Source: JAHJDO01 sp030671985 [NCBI: bacterium]
Lineage (GTDB): Bacteria; JAHJDO01
Length of the DNA: 12,571 bases
Direction of reading: 5' to 3'
Assembly (NCBI GenBank): GCA_030671985.1
Contig: DAOVHI010000030.1
Span: 1 to 12,571 of the forward strand
Both the position numbers and the translations under genes were made by a program. Of the stretch, positions 1-7,285 are shown piece after piece. A model generated the notes under the pieces. It was not told the DNA's origin and ran no database searches. It saw nothing but the letters and a program-made list of their open reading frames with translations. Every line of letters starts with the position of its first letter. Within the stretch, counting starts at the first letter, position 1.

Positions 1-585
1 AACCAAATTATGCTCTTCTAAAGAACCCATTATCCAGAAAATAATTCCGTGAAGATCCTCTGTGCGGGATACAGCCATGATGAGCATAATTAGAGACGAG
101 GAGATAAAACTTATCATTACTCCCGTAAGAAGAAGCCCTTGAATTCTCAATATGCCTCTTCTCATGCTTAAGAAATAAACAATTGTGATTACAATAATCG
201 CTCCTAAAAATCCGCTTACAGGAATGGACAATATCCCTCCTATCCTATTTAATCCCAAAACAATACTTAGACATACCCCAAGAGCAGCCCCGCCTGAAAT
301 GCCAAGAGTATACGGCTCTACCAGAGGATTGCGAAACATACCCTGAAGAACTACTCCGGCAATACTCAATGCGCTTCCTACCGCAAGACCCAGAATAATT
401 CGAGGTAAGCGTATATCAAAAAGGATGCTGTACTCAGTAGTTCCCCTGCCTTCAAGGATCAAAGGTATGATTTTCTTAAAAGGGATACCTGCCGAGCCAA
501 CGCTTAATGAAAAAGCGCCTGCTCCAATAAGAATCCCACCTAAAACCAATATCCAAACAATCCAGCGAACCTGTTTTTTATCCAT
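1..585 (-). CDS. btuC: BtuC/FecCD-type ABC transporter permease (partial, C-terminus off the window)
   Basis: Inner-membrane permease of an ABC importer for cobalamin or an iron chelate. I translated this frame by hand from the ATG at 585-583. It gives 195 codons, open to the window edge, starting [17 protein letters not shown]. One membrane helix comes first, then the family hallmark LPRIILGLAVGSALSIAG followed by LQGMFRNPLVEPYTLGISGG, which is the conserved TM2-TM3 region of BtuC/FhuB/FepD permeases. More hydrophobic helices follow up to the edge. Full-length relatives have about 320-350 residues, so roughly 130-150 are missing. The start overlaps the stop of the binding-protein gene by one base (TAATG), which implies translational coupling. 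Choosing cobalamin over a siderophore rests on the upstream cobalamin riboswitch. The ATPase gene would be expected further left, outside the window. Confidence 0.9.
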   Translation of the reverse strand, partial: MDKKQVRWIVWILVLGGILIGAGAFSLSVGSAGIPFKKIIPLILEGRGTTEYSILFDIRLPRIILGLAVGSALSIAGVVLQGMFRNPLVEPYTLGISGGAALGVCLSIVLGLNRIGGILSIPVSGFLGAIIVITIVYFLSMRRGILRIQGLLLTGVMISFISSSLIMLIMAVSRTEDLHGIIFWIMGSLEEHNLV

Positions 586-1433
586 TATTCAGCCTTTGCA
601 TGCATCAATTCGACTATCTCCTCCAACCCCGCAACAAAACTAACCGGTGTAGGACTGCAAAATTTATATGAATCTACAACGTAGATTCTATTGTTTTTCG
701 CCGCATTCAATGTCTTGTATTTCTGCCACGTTTTCTTCTCCTGTTCCCCGATAATGCCCATAGTTACAATAATAATTACATCAGGATTTTGCTCAAGAAC
801 TTTTTCACGGCTGTAAAGACCGCTTTTCCCGGATGGACCAATATTAATTCCTCCTGCAAGTTCAATAAAATTATTGATGAAAAAATCTTTTGTTGCCACC
901 CATAATGGCTTTGCTCCTATCTGAACAAGTACTCTCGGCTTCTGTAACCCCTTAATTCTTTTCTGAATGGAGAATACCCTGCGTCTTGCCCTGAGAACAA
1001 CTTGTTTTGCCTTGTTCTCGGCGCCGACAATCTTACCCAGTTCTATAAACTCTTCACAAATTTCTTGGAAATTTTTGACCTCAGTGAAAACCCTTACTTC
1101 TATTCCAAGTTTTCTTAATTTTTTTATCTGTTTTTGTGCGTTATATGATTTAGCCAGAATTAGATCCGGCTCAAGATACACTATCTTCTCCAGATTTATT
1201 TCCATTCCATTACCTATTTTTTCTTTTTTCTTTGCGGCAGGAGGCCTTTTGCAATATGAAGTGTTTGCTATAAGCTTGTCTTCTACGCCTAAAAGATAAA
1301 GTTCTTCTGTTAGAGCAGGAACCAACGAAATTATCCTCTGATAGGAATTGTCCTCAGCATGAATTGCAGAGCCGATATACAAGAAAGCAAAAATTGCAAG
1401 AAACCGGATTAATACTAGTTTTGAGTTTTTCAT
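585..1433 (-). CDS. btuF: BtuF-like periplasmic cobalamin/iron-chelate binding protein
   Basis: Substrate-binding protein (282 residues) of the ABC importer whose permease follows. It begins with a lysine-containing n-region and a hydrophobic stretch (about residues 7-22), with a likely signal peptidase I site after AIHA at 26; no lipobox cysteine is seen. The mature part opens with [17 protein letters not shown] and continues YCKRPP, then [16 protein letters not shown]. This is the typical N-lobe pattern of the helical-backbone BtuF/FepB fold. A second lobe follows from about residue 165 ([15 protein letters not shown]). Length fits the family. The ATG overlaps the stop of the prepilin-like gene in an ATGA junction, and the stop overlaps the permease start, so the three genes are one operon. 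The upstream riboswitch favours cobalamin or a corrinoid as substrate; sequence alone does not exclude a siderophore or haem. Confidence 0.88.
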   Translation of the reverse strand: MKNSKLVLIRFLAIFAFLYIGSAIHAEDNSYQRIISLVPALTEELYLLGVEDKLIANTSYCKRPPAAKKKEKIGNGMEINLEKIVYLEPDLILAKSYNAQKQIKKLRKLGIEVRVFTEVKNFQEICEEFIELGKIVGAENKAKQVVLRARRRVFSIQKRIKGLQKPRVLVQIGAKPLWVATKDFFINNFIELAGGINIGPSGKSGLYSREKVLEQNPDVIIIVTMGIIGEQEKKTWQKYKTLNAAKNNRIYVVDSYKFCSPTPVSFVAGLEEIVELMHAKAE

Positions 1434-2203
1434 ATTTCTCTGTCATACAAAGTATTATTTGTTCCTACAAAACCGATATTGTTAGCCCTAAAGATATTCG
1501 CAGAATGTGTCCATCCACCTACAGTGCAGGAATCCATGCTCTTTGACTCCACATGCCCGTCGCAAAATGCAACGTTCGCTATTCCATTGTGTCTGAAATG
1601 AATACTTGGATCTGAGTTTCCCCAGACAGTTGTAGGCGACTCAATAAAGGAATATTCAACAATGTTTGCGTTGGTATCTAAATGCGCACAATCACTAAGC
1701 ATTATGGTTTCAGATGAGTTTTTTATCTGACTATCTTTTGCTGGAAGTTCAAGATTGTTTACAGAACCGCCAATATATTGGCTATTGTAACCGTATCCTC
1801 CACAGCCTGCTTCAAAAGCACCAGCTCCAGTGACTAAGTACTTTTTGAAAGAAGGACACGCCTTAATTTTAGCATTTTTCAGATACGGATAAATGGGTGT
1901 TTCCCCATCTAAAACAAAAGGACTAGAGGTATCAGATCTCGTTCCATGCCATCTGTGACAATTGGCATGTCCCCAATTTATATCTGCTGCTGCTGGTGGG
2001 AACCATCCGTCATTATCATTTGAATACATCATAAACACAAGACTCAGCTGCTTTAAATTTGAAATACAAACCGCCCTCCTCCCCATTTCCCTTGCACTTG
2101 CAAGCGCGGGTAGCAGCATTGACGCAAGTAAAGCTATGATCGCAATAACGACCAGAAGCTCAATAAGCGTAAATCCACACATTTTTTTAATCCATTTCAT
2201 CAT
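1430..2203 (-). CDS. Prepilin-like protein with N-terminal methylation motif and H-X9-DG motif
   Basis: A 257-residue type IV pilin/type II secretion pseudopilin-like protein. Residues 1-10 are a short basic leader ending in glycine. A prepilin peptidase would cut between G10 and F11 of FTLIELLVV, with the key glutamate at mature position 5 (E15), followed by a hydrophobic helix to about residue 36. The globular part has the GYGYN segment (136-140) and [12 protein letters not shown] (205-216), a histidine followed by nine residues and then Asp-Gly. This is the H-X9-DG signature of a prepilin family that is expanded in Planctomycetes, Verrucomicrobia and Lentisphaerae. Start: ATG at 2203 preceded by AAGGAG 9 bases upstream; a second ATG follows directly. 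It is the first gene after the cobalamin riboswitch and overlaps btuF by 4 bases. Its molecular role is unknown; a surface or periplasmic part in corrinoid capture is conjecture. Confidence 0.9.
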   Translation of the reverse strand: MMKWIKKMCGFTLIELLVVIAIIALLASMLLPALASAREMGRRAVCISNLKQLSLVFMMYSNDNDGWFPPAAADINWGHANCHRWHGTRSDTSSPFVLDGETPIYPYLKNAKIKACPSFKKYLVTGAGAFEAGCGGYGYNSQYIGGSVNNLELPAKDSQIKNSSETIMLSDCAHLDTNANIVEYSFIESPTTVWGNSDPSIHFRHNGIANVAFCDGHVESKSMDSCTVGGWTHSANIFRANNIGFVGTNNTLYDREI

Positions 2204-2233
2204 CTTTCTTTTCTCCTTTTTATTAACTCATCC

Positions 2234-2270
2234 AAAATAAAAAAGCTCAATCTTCGCAGACTGAGCTTTC
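2234..2270 (-). terminator. Intrinsic terminator forming the expression platform of the riboswitch
   Basis: On the minus strand AAAGCTCA (2269-2262) pairs with TGAGCTTT (2249-2242) around a loop containing CTGCGAAG, and a T-rich tract (TTTTTTATTTT, 2244-2234) follows at once. This is the layout of a Rho-independent terminator. It lies between the cobalamin aptamer and the ribosome-binding site of the prepilin-like gene, so it is most simply the off-switch of the riboswitch. Its loop is complementary to a segment just upstream at 2298-2290. Confidence 0.85.
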
Positions 2271-2289
2271 CGTTATACAAATTTCCCTT

Positions 2290-2412
2290 TCTGCGAAGGT
2301 ACTTACCTAAACAGACAATAGCCCGGGCTCTTTTAGAATATCTAAAAATTACCGTTGCGTGACAGCGCCTCGAATCTCACGAGGACTTCCTTTGCCTATC
2401 CGGCTAAAAACT
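2290..2412 (-). promoter_or_regulatory. Cobalamin (vitamin B12) riboswitch aptamer
   Basis: Read on the minus strand, the leader contains GGCAAAGGAAG (2396-2386), a small hairpin CCTCG-TGAGATT-CGAGG, then CGCTGTCACGCAACGGTAA (about 2367-2349), and later GAGCCCGGG (2330-2322) and TGTCTG. The order and wording match the conserved core of cobalamin riboswitches. The E. coli btuB leader has the equivalent segments AGGGAA, GTGCGAATCTGGAGCTG, CGCAGCGGTAA and AGCCCG. The 3' box is more divergent than the 5' core. The element sits between a promoter and a terminator and precedes btuF/btuC-like genes, the expected target of cobalamin repression. Boundaries are approximate because P1 and P2 pairing was judged by eye. 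Confidence 0.88.
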
Positions 2413-2420
2413 AGTTTTTA
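2405..2420. repeat. 16-bp AT-rich perfect palindrome at the 5' end of the riboswitch leader
   Basis: TAAAAACTAGTTTTTA reads the same on both strands. It falls between the predicted transcription start (about 2432) and the conserved aptamer core. It could be part of a 5' hairpin of the leader or an operator; nothing further in the sequence decides this. Confidence 0.5.
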
Positions 2421-2438
2421 AAAGAACAATTTTCATGG

Positions 2439-2466
2439 ATTGTAACACTATTAATTTGTATGTCTA
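2439..2466 (-). promoter_or_regulatory. Sigma70-type promoter for the riboswitch-controlled operon
   Basis: The minus strand reads TAGACA (2466-2461) and TACAAT (2444-2439), each one mismatch from the consensus TTGACA and TATAAT, with 16 bases between them. Transcription would start near 2432, a little before the riboswitch core. The promoter lies in the gap after the feoB stop at 2513, so the cobalamin operon has its own start. Found by inspection only. Confidence 0.6.
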
Positions 2467-2512
2467 TAACTGATTTGCATATTTTTGGTAATATCTTGCT
2501 ATTTTTATATTC

Positions 2513-4240
2513 CTAAAGAATAAGATTAAGCATTCCTCCTACTATTAACGCAGATGCGATCATAATTGCCGATGCTTTGAGCATGTCTACAAATCCCAAC
2601 TCCTTTATCAGTATGCTGAAAGTAGCTATACACGGAAAATACATTGTCAGGACTACGCTGGCTATTATCAGTTGTTTCAAGTTAAGAGCTAAAGGCGCTA
2701 ACATTCCAACAGCCACATCTTTACGCAGGAAGCCGACTAATAACGCTCCTATTGCCTCTTTTGGCAATCCAAAAATTCCAGAAACAACGGGAGCAGTATA
2801 CTTTCCCACAAATTGAATTATACCCAATGTATAAAGTATGTTTACTATAAATACTCCCAAAAGCACAAAAGGGATCGCTTCCTTAATAAACCACTTCATG
2901 CGAATCCATATTTTTTTCAGCAGATCTGTTAGATAAGGTCTTCGATAAGGCGGTATTTCTATAAATATCTCTGGAGATGTTCCGCTTACCAGACGATCCA
3001 TCAAAATCCCCAGTACCACCCAGACCACAAAGAGTGTTCCGTAAACAACGCTTAGTCCAAATACCATGTGCTTGCCCATCAATCCCACCACCATTGCCTG
3101 CAAAGCCGCGCATGGTACTGCAATAGATAGCAGAGTAGCCGCAATGAATCGCTCCCTTCTGGTAGCCAGTATTCTGGTAGAGAGAATACCCGGAACATTG
3201 CATCCCAATCCAAGCATCATGGGTATTATTGCCAGACCATGTATGCCTAAACGGTGCATCAGTCCGTCCACCAGAACAGCTAATCTTGGCAGATAACCAC
3301 AATCTTCTAAAACCGACAATATTATGTAAAAAGCAAAAACATAAGGCAATACCGCTCCTATTGGAACAAACAGACCTGTGGTCAATAGCCCAAAGGACTG
3401 CCCATAATCTATTTTGCCTTCTATCAGCTTACCAATCAAGACGTCATGGATAAGTCCATCAGAGCCTAATACCGCGGAGAATTTCAGTAATAACGGTGAC
3501 CATAATTTTTCGAAAACAGGTTCAAATACATAACCTATAAGTCCTTCCCCGATAAATCTGATAATTTTGAAAGTGAAGAATAATATCACTAGCGCTAACG
3601 GAATTCCGAATAAAGGAATCGTTGAAATATCTCCTAATCTTTCCATGAAGGTGTGGTGACGATGACTTAATTTTTGAACTTGACCTATAATATCTCCTAT
3701 AACATGCCATTTTTCTTTGTCTTCGTAACTAAACTTAGAAATTTTTGCCTCTTTCAACCTCTCGGTCAATTTTTTGATCCCCTCGCCTGTAACTGCGCAG
3801 ATAGGAATACATGGAACGCCTAATATTTCTTCCAGCTTTTGAAAATCAATGGCAATTCCTTTGTGTTTGGTTTCATCCCAGAAGTTAAGCGCTATTATCA
3901 TAGGAGTTTTCTTTTTTAATAATTGCACTGTAAGGTTAAGACTTTTTTCCAAATTGGTAGCATCAACAACATTAACAACTATATCTCCATCTTTAAGCAT
4001 TTTTACCGCAACTCTTTCTGCTTTATCCCCGGCATCTAAGGAATAAGTTCCCGGCACATCCATTACCATCATATCTTCTTCGTCTATCCGCATTTTACCC
4101 TGCGTAAAATCAACCGTTGTACCCGGATAGTTGGAGATAATAACATCGGCGCCCGTCAGCCTATTGAAAACGACACTCTTGCCGTTGTTGGGATTCCCCA
4201 TAAGCAATATTTTTTTCACGATTATTCTATCTCCATCCAT
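2513..4240 (-). CDS. feoB: Ferrous iron transport protein B (FeoB), short form
   Basis: Inner-membrane Fe(II) uptake protein with an N-terminal GTPase domain and a C-terminal membrane domain. The G domain shows G1 GNPNNGKS (15-22), the switch I region YPGTTVD (38-44), G3 DVPG (61-64), G4 NFWD (119-122) and G5 AVTGEG (149-154). Membrane helices begin near residue 207. The Gate regions contain EDCGYLPRLA, GLGCNVPGI with C347, VPCAALQA with C377, and YFPCIATF with C537. These three cysteines match positions conserved in E. coli FeoB. At 575 residues it is shorter than E. coli FeoB (773) but looks complete. The second Gate cysteine sits in VPCAALQAMVV rather than the usual MSCxARLPVY. Start: the ATG at 4240 overlaps feoA by 19 bases. 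A GTG at 4219, three bases past the feoA stop and preceded by GGAG, would give the more typical N-terminus MKKILLMGNPNNGKS and may be the real start. Confidence 0.95.
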   Translation of the reverse strand: MDGDRIIVKKILLMGNPNNGKSVVFNRLTGADVIISNYPGTTVDFTQGKMRIDEEDMMVMDVPGTYSLDAGDKAERVAVKMLKDGDIVVNVVDATNLEKSLNLTVQLLKKKTPMIIALNFWDETKHKGIAIDFQKLEEILGVPCIPICAVTGEGIKKLTERLKEAKISKFSYEDKEKWHVIGDIIGQVQKLSHRHHTFMERLGDISTIPLFGIPLALVILFFTFKIIRFIGEGLIGYVFEPVFEKLWSPLLLKFSAVLGSDGLIHDVLIGKLIEGKIDYGQSFGLLTTGLFVPIGAVLPYVFAFYIILSVLEDCGYLPRLAVLVDGLMHRLGIHGLAIIPMMLGLGCNVPGILSTRILATRRERFIAATLLSIAVPCAALQAMVVGLMGKHMVFGLSVVYGTLFVVWVVLGILMDRLVSGTSPEIFIEIPPYRRPYLTDLLKKIWIRMKWFIKEAIPFVLLGVFIVNILYTLGIIQFVGKYTAPVVSGIFGLPKEAIGALLVGFLRKDVAVGMLAPLALNLKQLIIASVVLTMYFPCIATFSILIKELGFVDMLKASAIMIASALIVGGMLNLIL

Positions 4241-4458
4241 ATTCTCTGTGTCATACCAAAACCTACAGCAACTCTGGCATTTCCATGGCTGACAATAACA
4301 GGACCCCTCATTAATTGCTTGCTTACTTTCTGAATTTTTTTGCCAACCCTTAAACCAAGCGCGTCAAGCCTGCGAGTCATCCCGCCTCCGCCATCTATTT
4401 GAACTATTCTCCCTTTTTGACCAGACTGCATATCAGCTAAAGAAATCCGTTCATTCAT
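4222..4458 (-). CDS. feoA: FeoA-like ferrous iron transport protein A
   Basis: Small cytosolic SH3-like partner of FeoB, 78 residues, near the usual length of about 75. The sequence starts MNERISLADMQSGQKG. It contains the family pattern TRRLDALGLRVGKKI, then MRGPVIV and NARVAVGFGMTQRIWME, which correspond to the RL-x-x-LG-x-x-x-G turn and the C-terminal strand of FeoA. The start was chosen at the ATG at 4458 because AAGGA lies 7 bases upstream and the family begins here. The frame stays open further upstream to 4572, but that part only overlaps nadB and adds unrelated residues. It begins 13 bases after the nadB stop and ends next to feoB, so it is probably co-transcribed with both. Confidence 0.92.
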   Translation of the reverse strand: MNERISLADMQSGQKGRIVQIDGGGGMTRRLDALGLRVGKKIQKVSKQLMRGPVIVSHGNARVAVGFGMTQRIWMEIE

Positions 4459-4471
4459 TTTTGTTTCCTTT

Positions 4472-6058
4472 TTAATGATTATTTCCCCACTTTGCGTCGT
4501 TCTGTTTTGGATAATCCATACGATAATGAACGCCCCTGCTTTCCTTCCTGATAAGGGCCGCTTTCTGAACAAGTCCTGCTATAAGAAGCATATTCTGCAA
4601 TTCCCAGTCCCTGACATCGCTAAATTCTTTTTTCATTACATATGAAGACCAAAAACTAATTTCTTTCTGAGCGGCTAAAAGCCCTGTCTCATTTCTTTCA
4701 ATACCCACATACCTTGTCATTAAACTTTTTAGAGCAGCTTTGAGATCTCCTATATCCAATTTTCTTGTACTGACATGGTCTAATACATTGCTTATATCCG
4801 GAGTTGTATCCACTTTTTTCCCGCTATCTATATCCTTGCCCGCAAACTGCCCTGCTCTATAACCAAAAACCAGCCCCTCAAGGAGAGAATTGCTCGCCAG
4901 TCTGTTAGCACCATGAGCCCCCGAAGAAGCAGTTTCTCCGCACGCATATAGATTTTGAATATTAGTTTTCCCCTTCTCATCTATCTTAATTCCTCCTATC
5001 ATATAATGAGCAGTAGGCCGGACAGGTATAAGATCTTTTTTAATATCTATGTCAAAAGAAGAGCAGACCTCCATTATATTCGGAAAACGATTCTTAATTA
5101 AACTAGGCGGTAAATGTGTAATATCTAAATAGACACGCGTATCGGATGTTTTTCTCATTTCTTTCAGAATTGATCTTGATGTCACATCACGGGGAGCAAG
5201 CTCTCCATCCTTATGATATTTAAACATGAATCTCTCGCCATGCCTATTTTTCAACACACCACCTTCGCCTCTAACCGCTTCGGAAATCAAGATGCGCGAC
5301 AGCCCTGCTACATACAGGGTGGTAGGATGAAACTGAACAAATTCCATATCTACAAGTTTAGCTCCCGCTCTATAGGCAAGCGCCATACCGCATCCTGTCG
5401 CAACGGAAGAATTTGTTGTCTCCCGATAAAGCCGGCCAATTCCGCCTGTAGCCAATATTACTTTTTGCGCGTAGATTATTCTTCGTTCATTGTTTTTCAT
5501 ATTAACAATAGTGCCAAAACAAGTTCCGTCCTTATGAAGCAAATCTATGGCAAAAGCATACTCTAAAATCTTAATATTAGTGTTTTGTTTGACTTTCGCT
5601 ATCAGAGTTCTTTCTAGTTCTATACCTGTGGCATCGCCTTTTGCATGTATAACTCTTCGCATGCTATGACCTGCTTCCCGAGTAAAAGAGAGCTCGTCCC
5701 CCTGTTTGTCAAATTCAGCTCCCCACTTAATCAATTCTCTAATACGAGCAGGTCCTTCTTCTACTATTATTTTAACCGCCTTCTCGTCGCATAATCCGCA
5801 TCCAACTTTCAAAGTATCTTTTATATGCTTTTCAGGCGCATCGTTCTTTGACAGCGCCACAGCTATTCCGCCCTGCGCTTTTTGGGTGTTGTTCTCGCTG
5901 AGTTTATTCTTCGTTATTATAGTTACCGTTCCATATTTTGCCGCTTGAATAGCGCTGGAGAGCCCGGCTACCCCGCTTCCAACAATTAAGATATCTGTTT
6001 TGCCAGATGGAAGATCTTTTGAATTAAAAGATACCAAGAATCTATTCATAAGCCGCAT
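4472..6058 (-). CDS. nadB: L-aspartate oxidase (NadB)
   Basis: FAD enzyme that oxidises L-aspartate to iminoaspartate, the first step of de novo NAD synthesis; NadA then makes quinolinate. The 528 residues show the dinucleotide-binding GSGVAGL (27-33), HSMRRVIHAKGDATG (131-145), EFVQFHPTTL with H244, SEAVRGEGG (259-267), RDVTSRS with R290, PTAHYMIGGI with H351, and GANRLASNSLLEG with R386. The set of active-site histidines and arginines and the C-terminal helical domain ending RGVHYRMDYP separate NadB from succinate dehydrogenase and fumarate reductase flavoproteins. No strong ribosome-binding site precedes the ATG at 6058. The in-frame ATG at 6049 gives the N-terminus MNRFLVSF, closer to relatives, so the start is uncertain by three residues. 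nadA and nadC are not in the window. feoA follows after 13 bases. Confidence 0.96.
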   Translation of the reverse strand: MRLMNRFLVSFNSKDLPSGKTDILIVGSGVAGLSSAIQAAKYGTVTIITKNKLSENNTQKAQGGIAVALSKNDAPEKHIKDTLKVGCGLCDEKAVKIIVEEGPARIRELIKWGAEFDKQGDELSFTREAGHSMRRVIHAKGDATGIELERTLIAKVKQNTNIKILEYAFAIDLLHKDGTCFGTIVNMKNNERRIIYAQKVILATGGIGRLYRETTNSSVATGCGMALAYRAGAKLVDMEFVQFHPTTLYVAGLSRILISEAVRGEGGVLKNRHGERFMFKYHKDGELAPRDVTSRSILKEMRKTSDTRVYLDITHLPPSLIKNRFPNIMEVCSSFDIDIKKDLIPVRPTAHYMIGGIKIDEKGKTNIQNLYACGETASSGAHGANRLASNSLLEGLVFGYRAGQFAGKDIDSGKKVDTTPDISNVLDHVSTRKLDIGDLKAALKSLMTRYVGIERNETGLLAAQKEISFWSSYVMKKEFSDVRDWELQNMLLIAGLVQKAALIRKESRGVHYRMDYPKQNDAKWGNNH

Positions 6059-6090
6059 TCTACATCATTTTAGCTAATTCGCCAACTTCT

Positions 6091-6759
6091 TCACGCTGAT
6101 AATCTCAAACATTCATCTTTTAAATTACATGTATATGGAGAACCACAGTGTTTGCCTATTGAAACCGAAGGGCAGCTGCTTAATTTTACAACATCGGACA
6201 TCTTGCTGATCCTCTCCCTAATACCTTGCTGAGCTTCAGCAACTTCCATACTTATATCCTGAATGCAAAACAGTTCCCCCACATTAATATCGCCTTGTCT
6301 GACATATTGATTATTGATAAAGCATAAATGACATTTTGCTATCTTCAGCCCTGCCATTTCACAGCAATGTTTTTGAAAAGAAACATCGTGGATATTCTCT
6401 TCTTTAACCTTTGTTCCTGATTTGACTTCAATGATATCAAAGCTCACGTCATCATTCGGCTTGAGAACATCAATTCGCGAGTAACAATTATTAGCCATAA
6501 TCCCTGCTTCAAAAAGCGGCGCATTTTCCAACAGACCATCCCTTGTCAAATAAATATTCCGCATAAAATCATCCGTCGGAATATCAATACCTTCGGGAAA
6601 TAATTGTTTGGCAAGAATCCCAATTTCAGTTCCGGCATCCATCCTACGTTGAACCTCTTCCGACGGCGCAGGAATCTTATCCTTCGCCTTGACAAGCATC
6701 CATAATAGTTTTGAACACTGAAGCCCTGCAAGATATTTTGATTTGGTTAAAAGAGCCAT
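6091..6759 (-). CDS. Short PD-(D/E)XK nuclease with four-cysteine Fe-S-type pattern (DUF2779-like N-terminal region)
   Basis: A 222-residue protein. It begins MALLTKSKYLAGLQCSKLLW, with a cysteine at 15, then GTEIGILAKQLFPEG (43-57). The nuclease core shows D97 in SRIDVL, then IIEVKSG with E111 and K113, and Q129 in SFQKHC, the D...ExK...Q arrangement of RecB/Cas4-type nucleases. Three more cysteines, C205, C211 and C217 (HCGSPYTCNLKDEC), follow. One N-terminal plus three C-terminal cysteines is the pattern that binds a 4Fe-4S cluster in Cas4, AddB and Dna2. The sequence resembles the N-terminal part of longer proteins carrying DUF2779, but it stops right after the cysteine cluster, so the second half is missing or was never present. 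The start has AGGA 7 bases upstream. It sits 22 bases behind the transposase gene and 32 before nadB. Substrate and role are unknown; DNA repair or defence are possibilities. Confidence 0.8.
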   Translation of the reverse strand: MALLTKSKYLAGLQCSKLLWMLVKAKDKIPAPSEEVQRRMDAGTEIGILAKQLFPEGIDIPTDDFMRNIYLTRDGLLENAPLFEAGIMANNCYSRIDVLKPNDDVSFDIIEVKSGTKVKEENIHDVSFQKHCCEMAGLKIAKCHLCFINNQYVRQGDINVGELFCIQDISMEVAEAQQGIRERISKMSDVVKLSSCPSVSIGKHCGSPYTCNLKDECLRLSA

Positions 6760-6781
6760 GTTGTTTTCCTAAAATATCCTT

Positions 6782-7282
6782 CTATTCAAAGTCATCCCAC
6801 ATAAAATTATCCGTATCATACAATATTGGTTCAAAAAGCTTTTGTATTTTGGATACCGCTAACTCTCCCCATCTTTCTTCATGCTTGAGATAATTATTGT
6901 TCACATATTCAATAGCATTGAAAAGATGGTCTTCATCATCGAGAAATGAATCGTTATAACCTTTTGACCAGAGGCTTTGCTGATATCCACTCCCTTGAAC
7001 CGACGATTTAAATCGTCGGTTCACTTCATGGGCCGATGCTCCTTTTATCTGCTTTGCGATATTCTGAATATCCTTTCCCATATCAGCAATTATCAAATGA
7101 ACATGATCTGGCAAGATTGTTCCTGCGAGAAGCTTGATGCCAAGTTTTTTTACTGACTCAACAATGCACTTTGCTAGCAAACATCTTTCCTTATCAACCA
7201 AAATCACAGCCTCTTCACCCTTTTTATGACTTCTTTTACGAGAATATTTTGTCTCAAATGTCAGTAAATGAAACTTAGCCAC
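6782..7282 (-). CDS. Y1/HUH transposase of the REP-associated (RAYT, IS200-like) type
   Basis: Single-strand DNA transposase-like protein, 166 residues. It has the HUH motif LPDHVHLII with H60 and H62, and a candidate catalytic tyrosine Y126 in AIEYVNNNYLKH. The segment LWSKGYNDSFLDDEDHL (104-120) is typical of the Y1 transposase family and its REP-associated branch. Length fits. The start is a GTG at 7282, three bases past the stop of the upstream gene, with GGG about 9 bases before it. No tnpB or clear IS ends flank it, which favours a RAYT over a complete IS605 element. Residues 87-96 are encoded by a perfect 28-bp palindrome (6996-7023) that occurs again at 8277-8304. RAYT proteins act on palindromic repeats, so this copy may be its target or a remnant of insertion. 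All recognisable active-site residues are present. Confidence 0.88.
   Translation of the reverse strand: MAKFHLLTFETKYSRKRSHKKGEEAVILVDKERCLLAKCIVESVKKLGIKLLAGTILPDHVHLIIADMGKDIQNIAKQIKGASAHEVNRRFKSSVQGSGYQQSLWSKGYNDSFLDDEDHLFNAIEYVNNNYLKHEERWGELAVSKIQKLFEPILYDTDNFMWDDFE
6996..7023. repeat. 28-bp perfect palindrome, copy A, inside the transposase gene
   Basis: Each half is TGAACCGACGATTT followed by its exact reverse complement, with no loop. Identity with copy B also covers three flanking bases on the low-coordinate side (CCT), so 31 bases (6993-7023) match in direct orientation. The palindrome is read through in frame and encodes roughly VNRRFKSSVQ. A single-strand form would fold into a long hairpin, the kind of structure Y1 transposases recognise. 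Confidence 0.95.
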
Positions 7283-7285
7283 CTT

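Noticed and set aside
2467-2512. Hairpin after feoB (ATATT...AATAT on the minus strand) as its terminator
   Set aside because: Only about five A-T pairs with no T-tract behind them; too weak to call. I see no convincing terminator for feoB.
2883-3302. Second minus-strand open frame of 139 codons within feoB
   Set aside because: It is an alternative frame of the FeoB membrane domain; the FeoB frame shows conserved family motifs across the same stretch.
4459-4572. Upstream extension of feoA
   Set aside because: The frame is open here, but these codons lie almost wholly in nadB, do not resemble FeoA, and the internal ATG at 4458 has a good ribosome-binding site.
6091-6759. Cas4 of a CRISPR-Cas system
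   Set aside because: The catalytic and cysteine pattern is Cas4-like, but no cas1, cas2 or repeat-spacer array is present, and the sequence resembles DUF2779-type proteins more closely.
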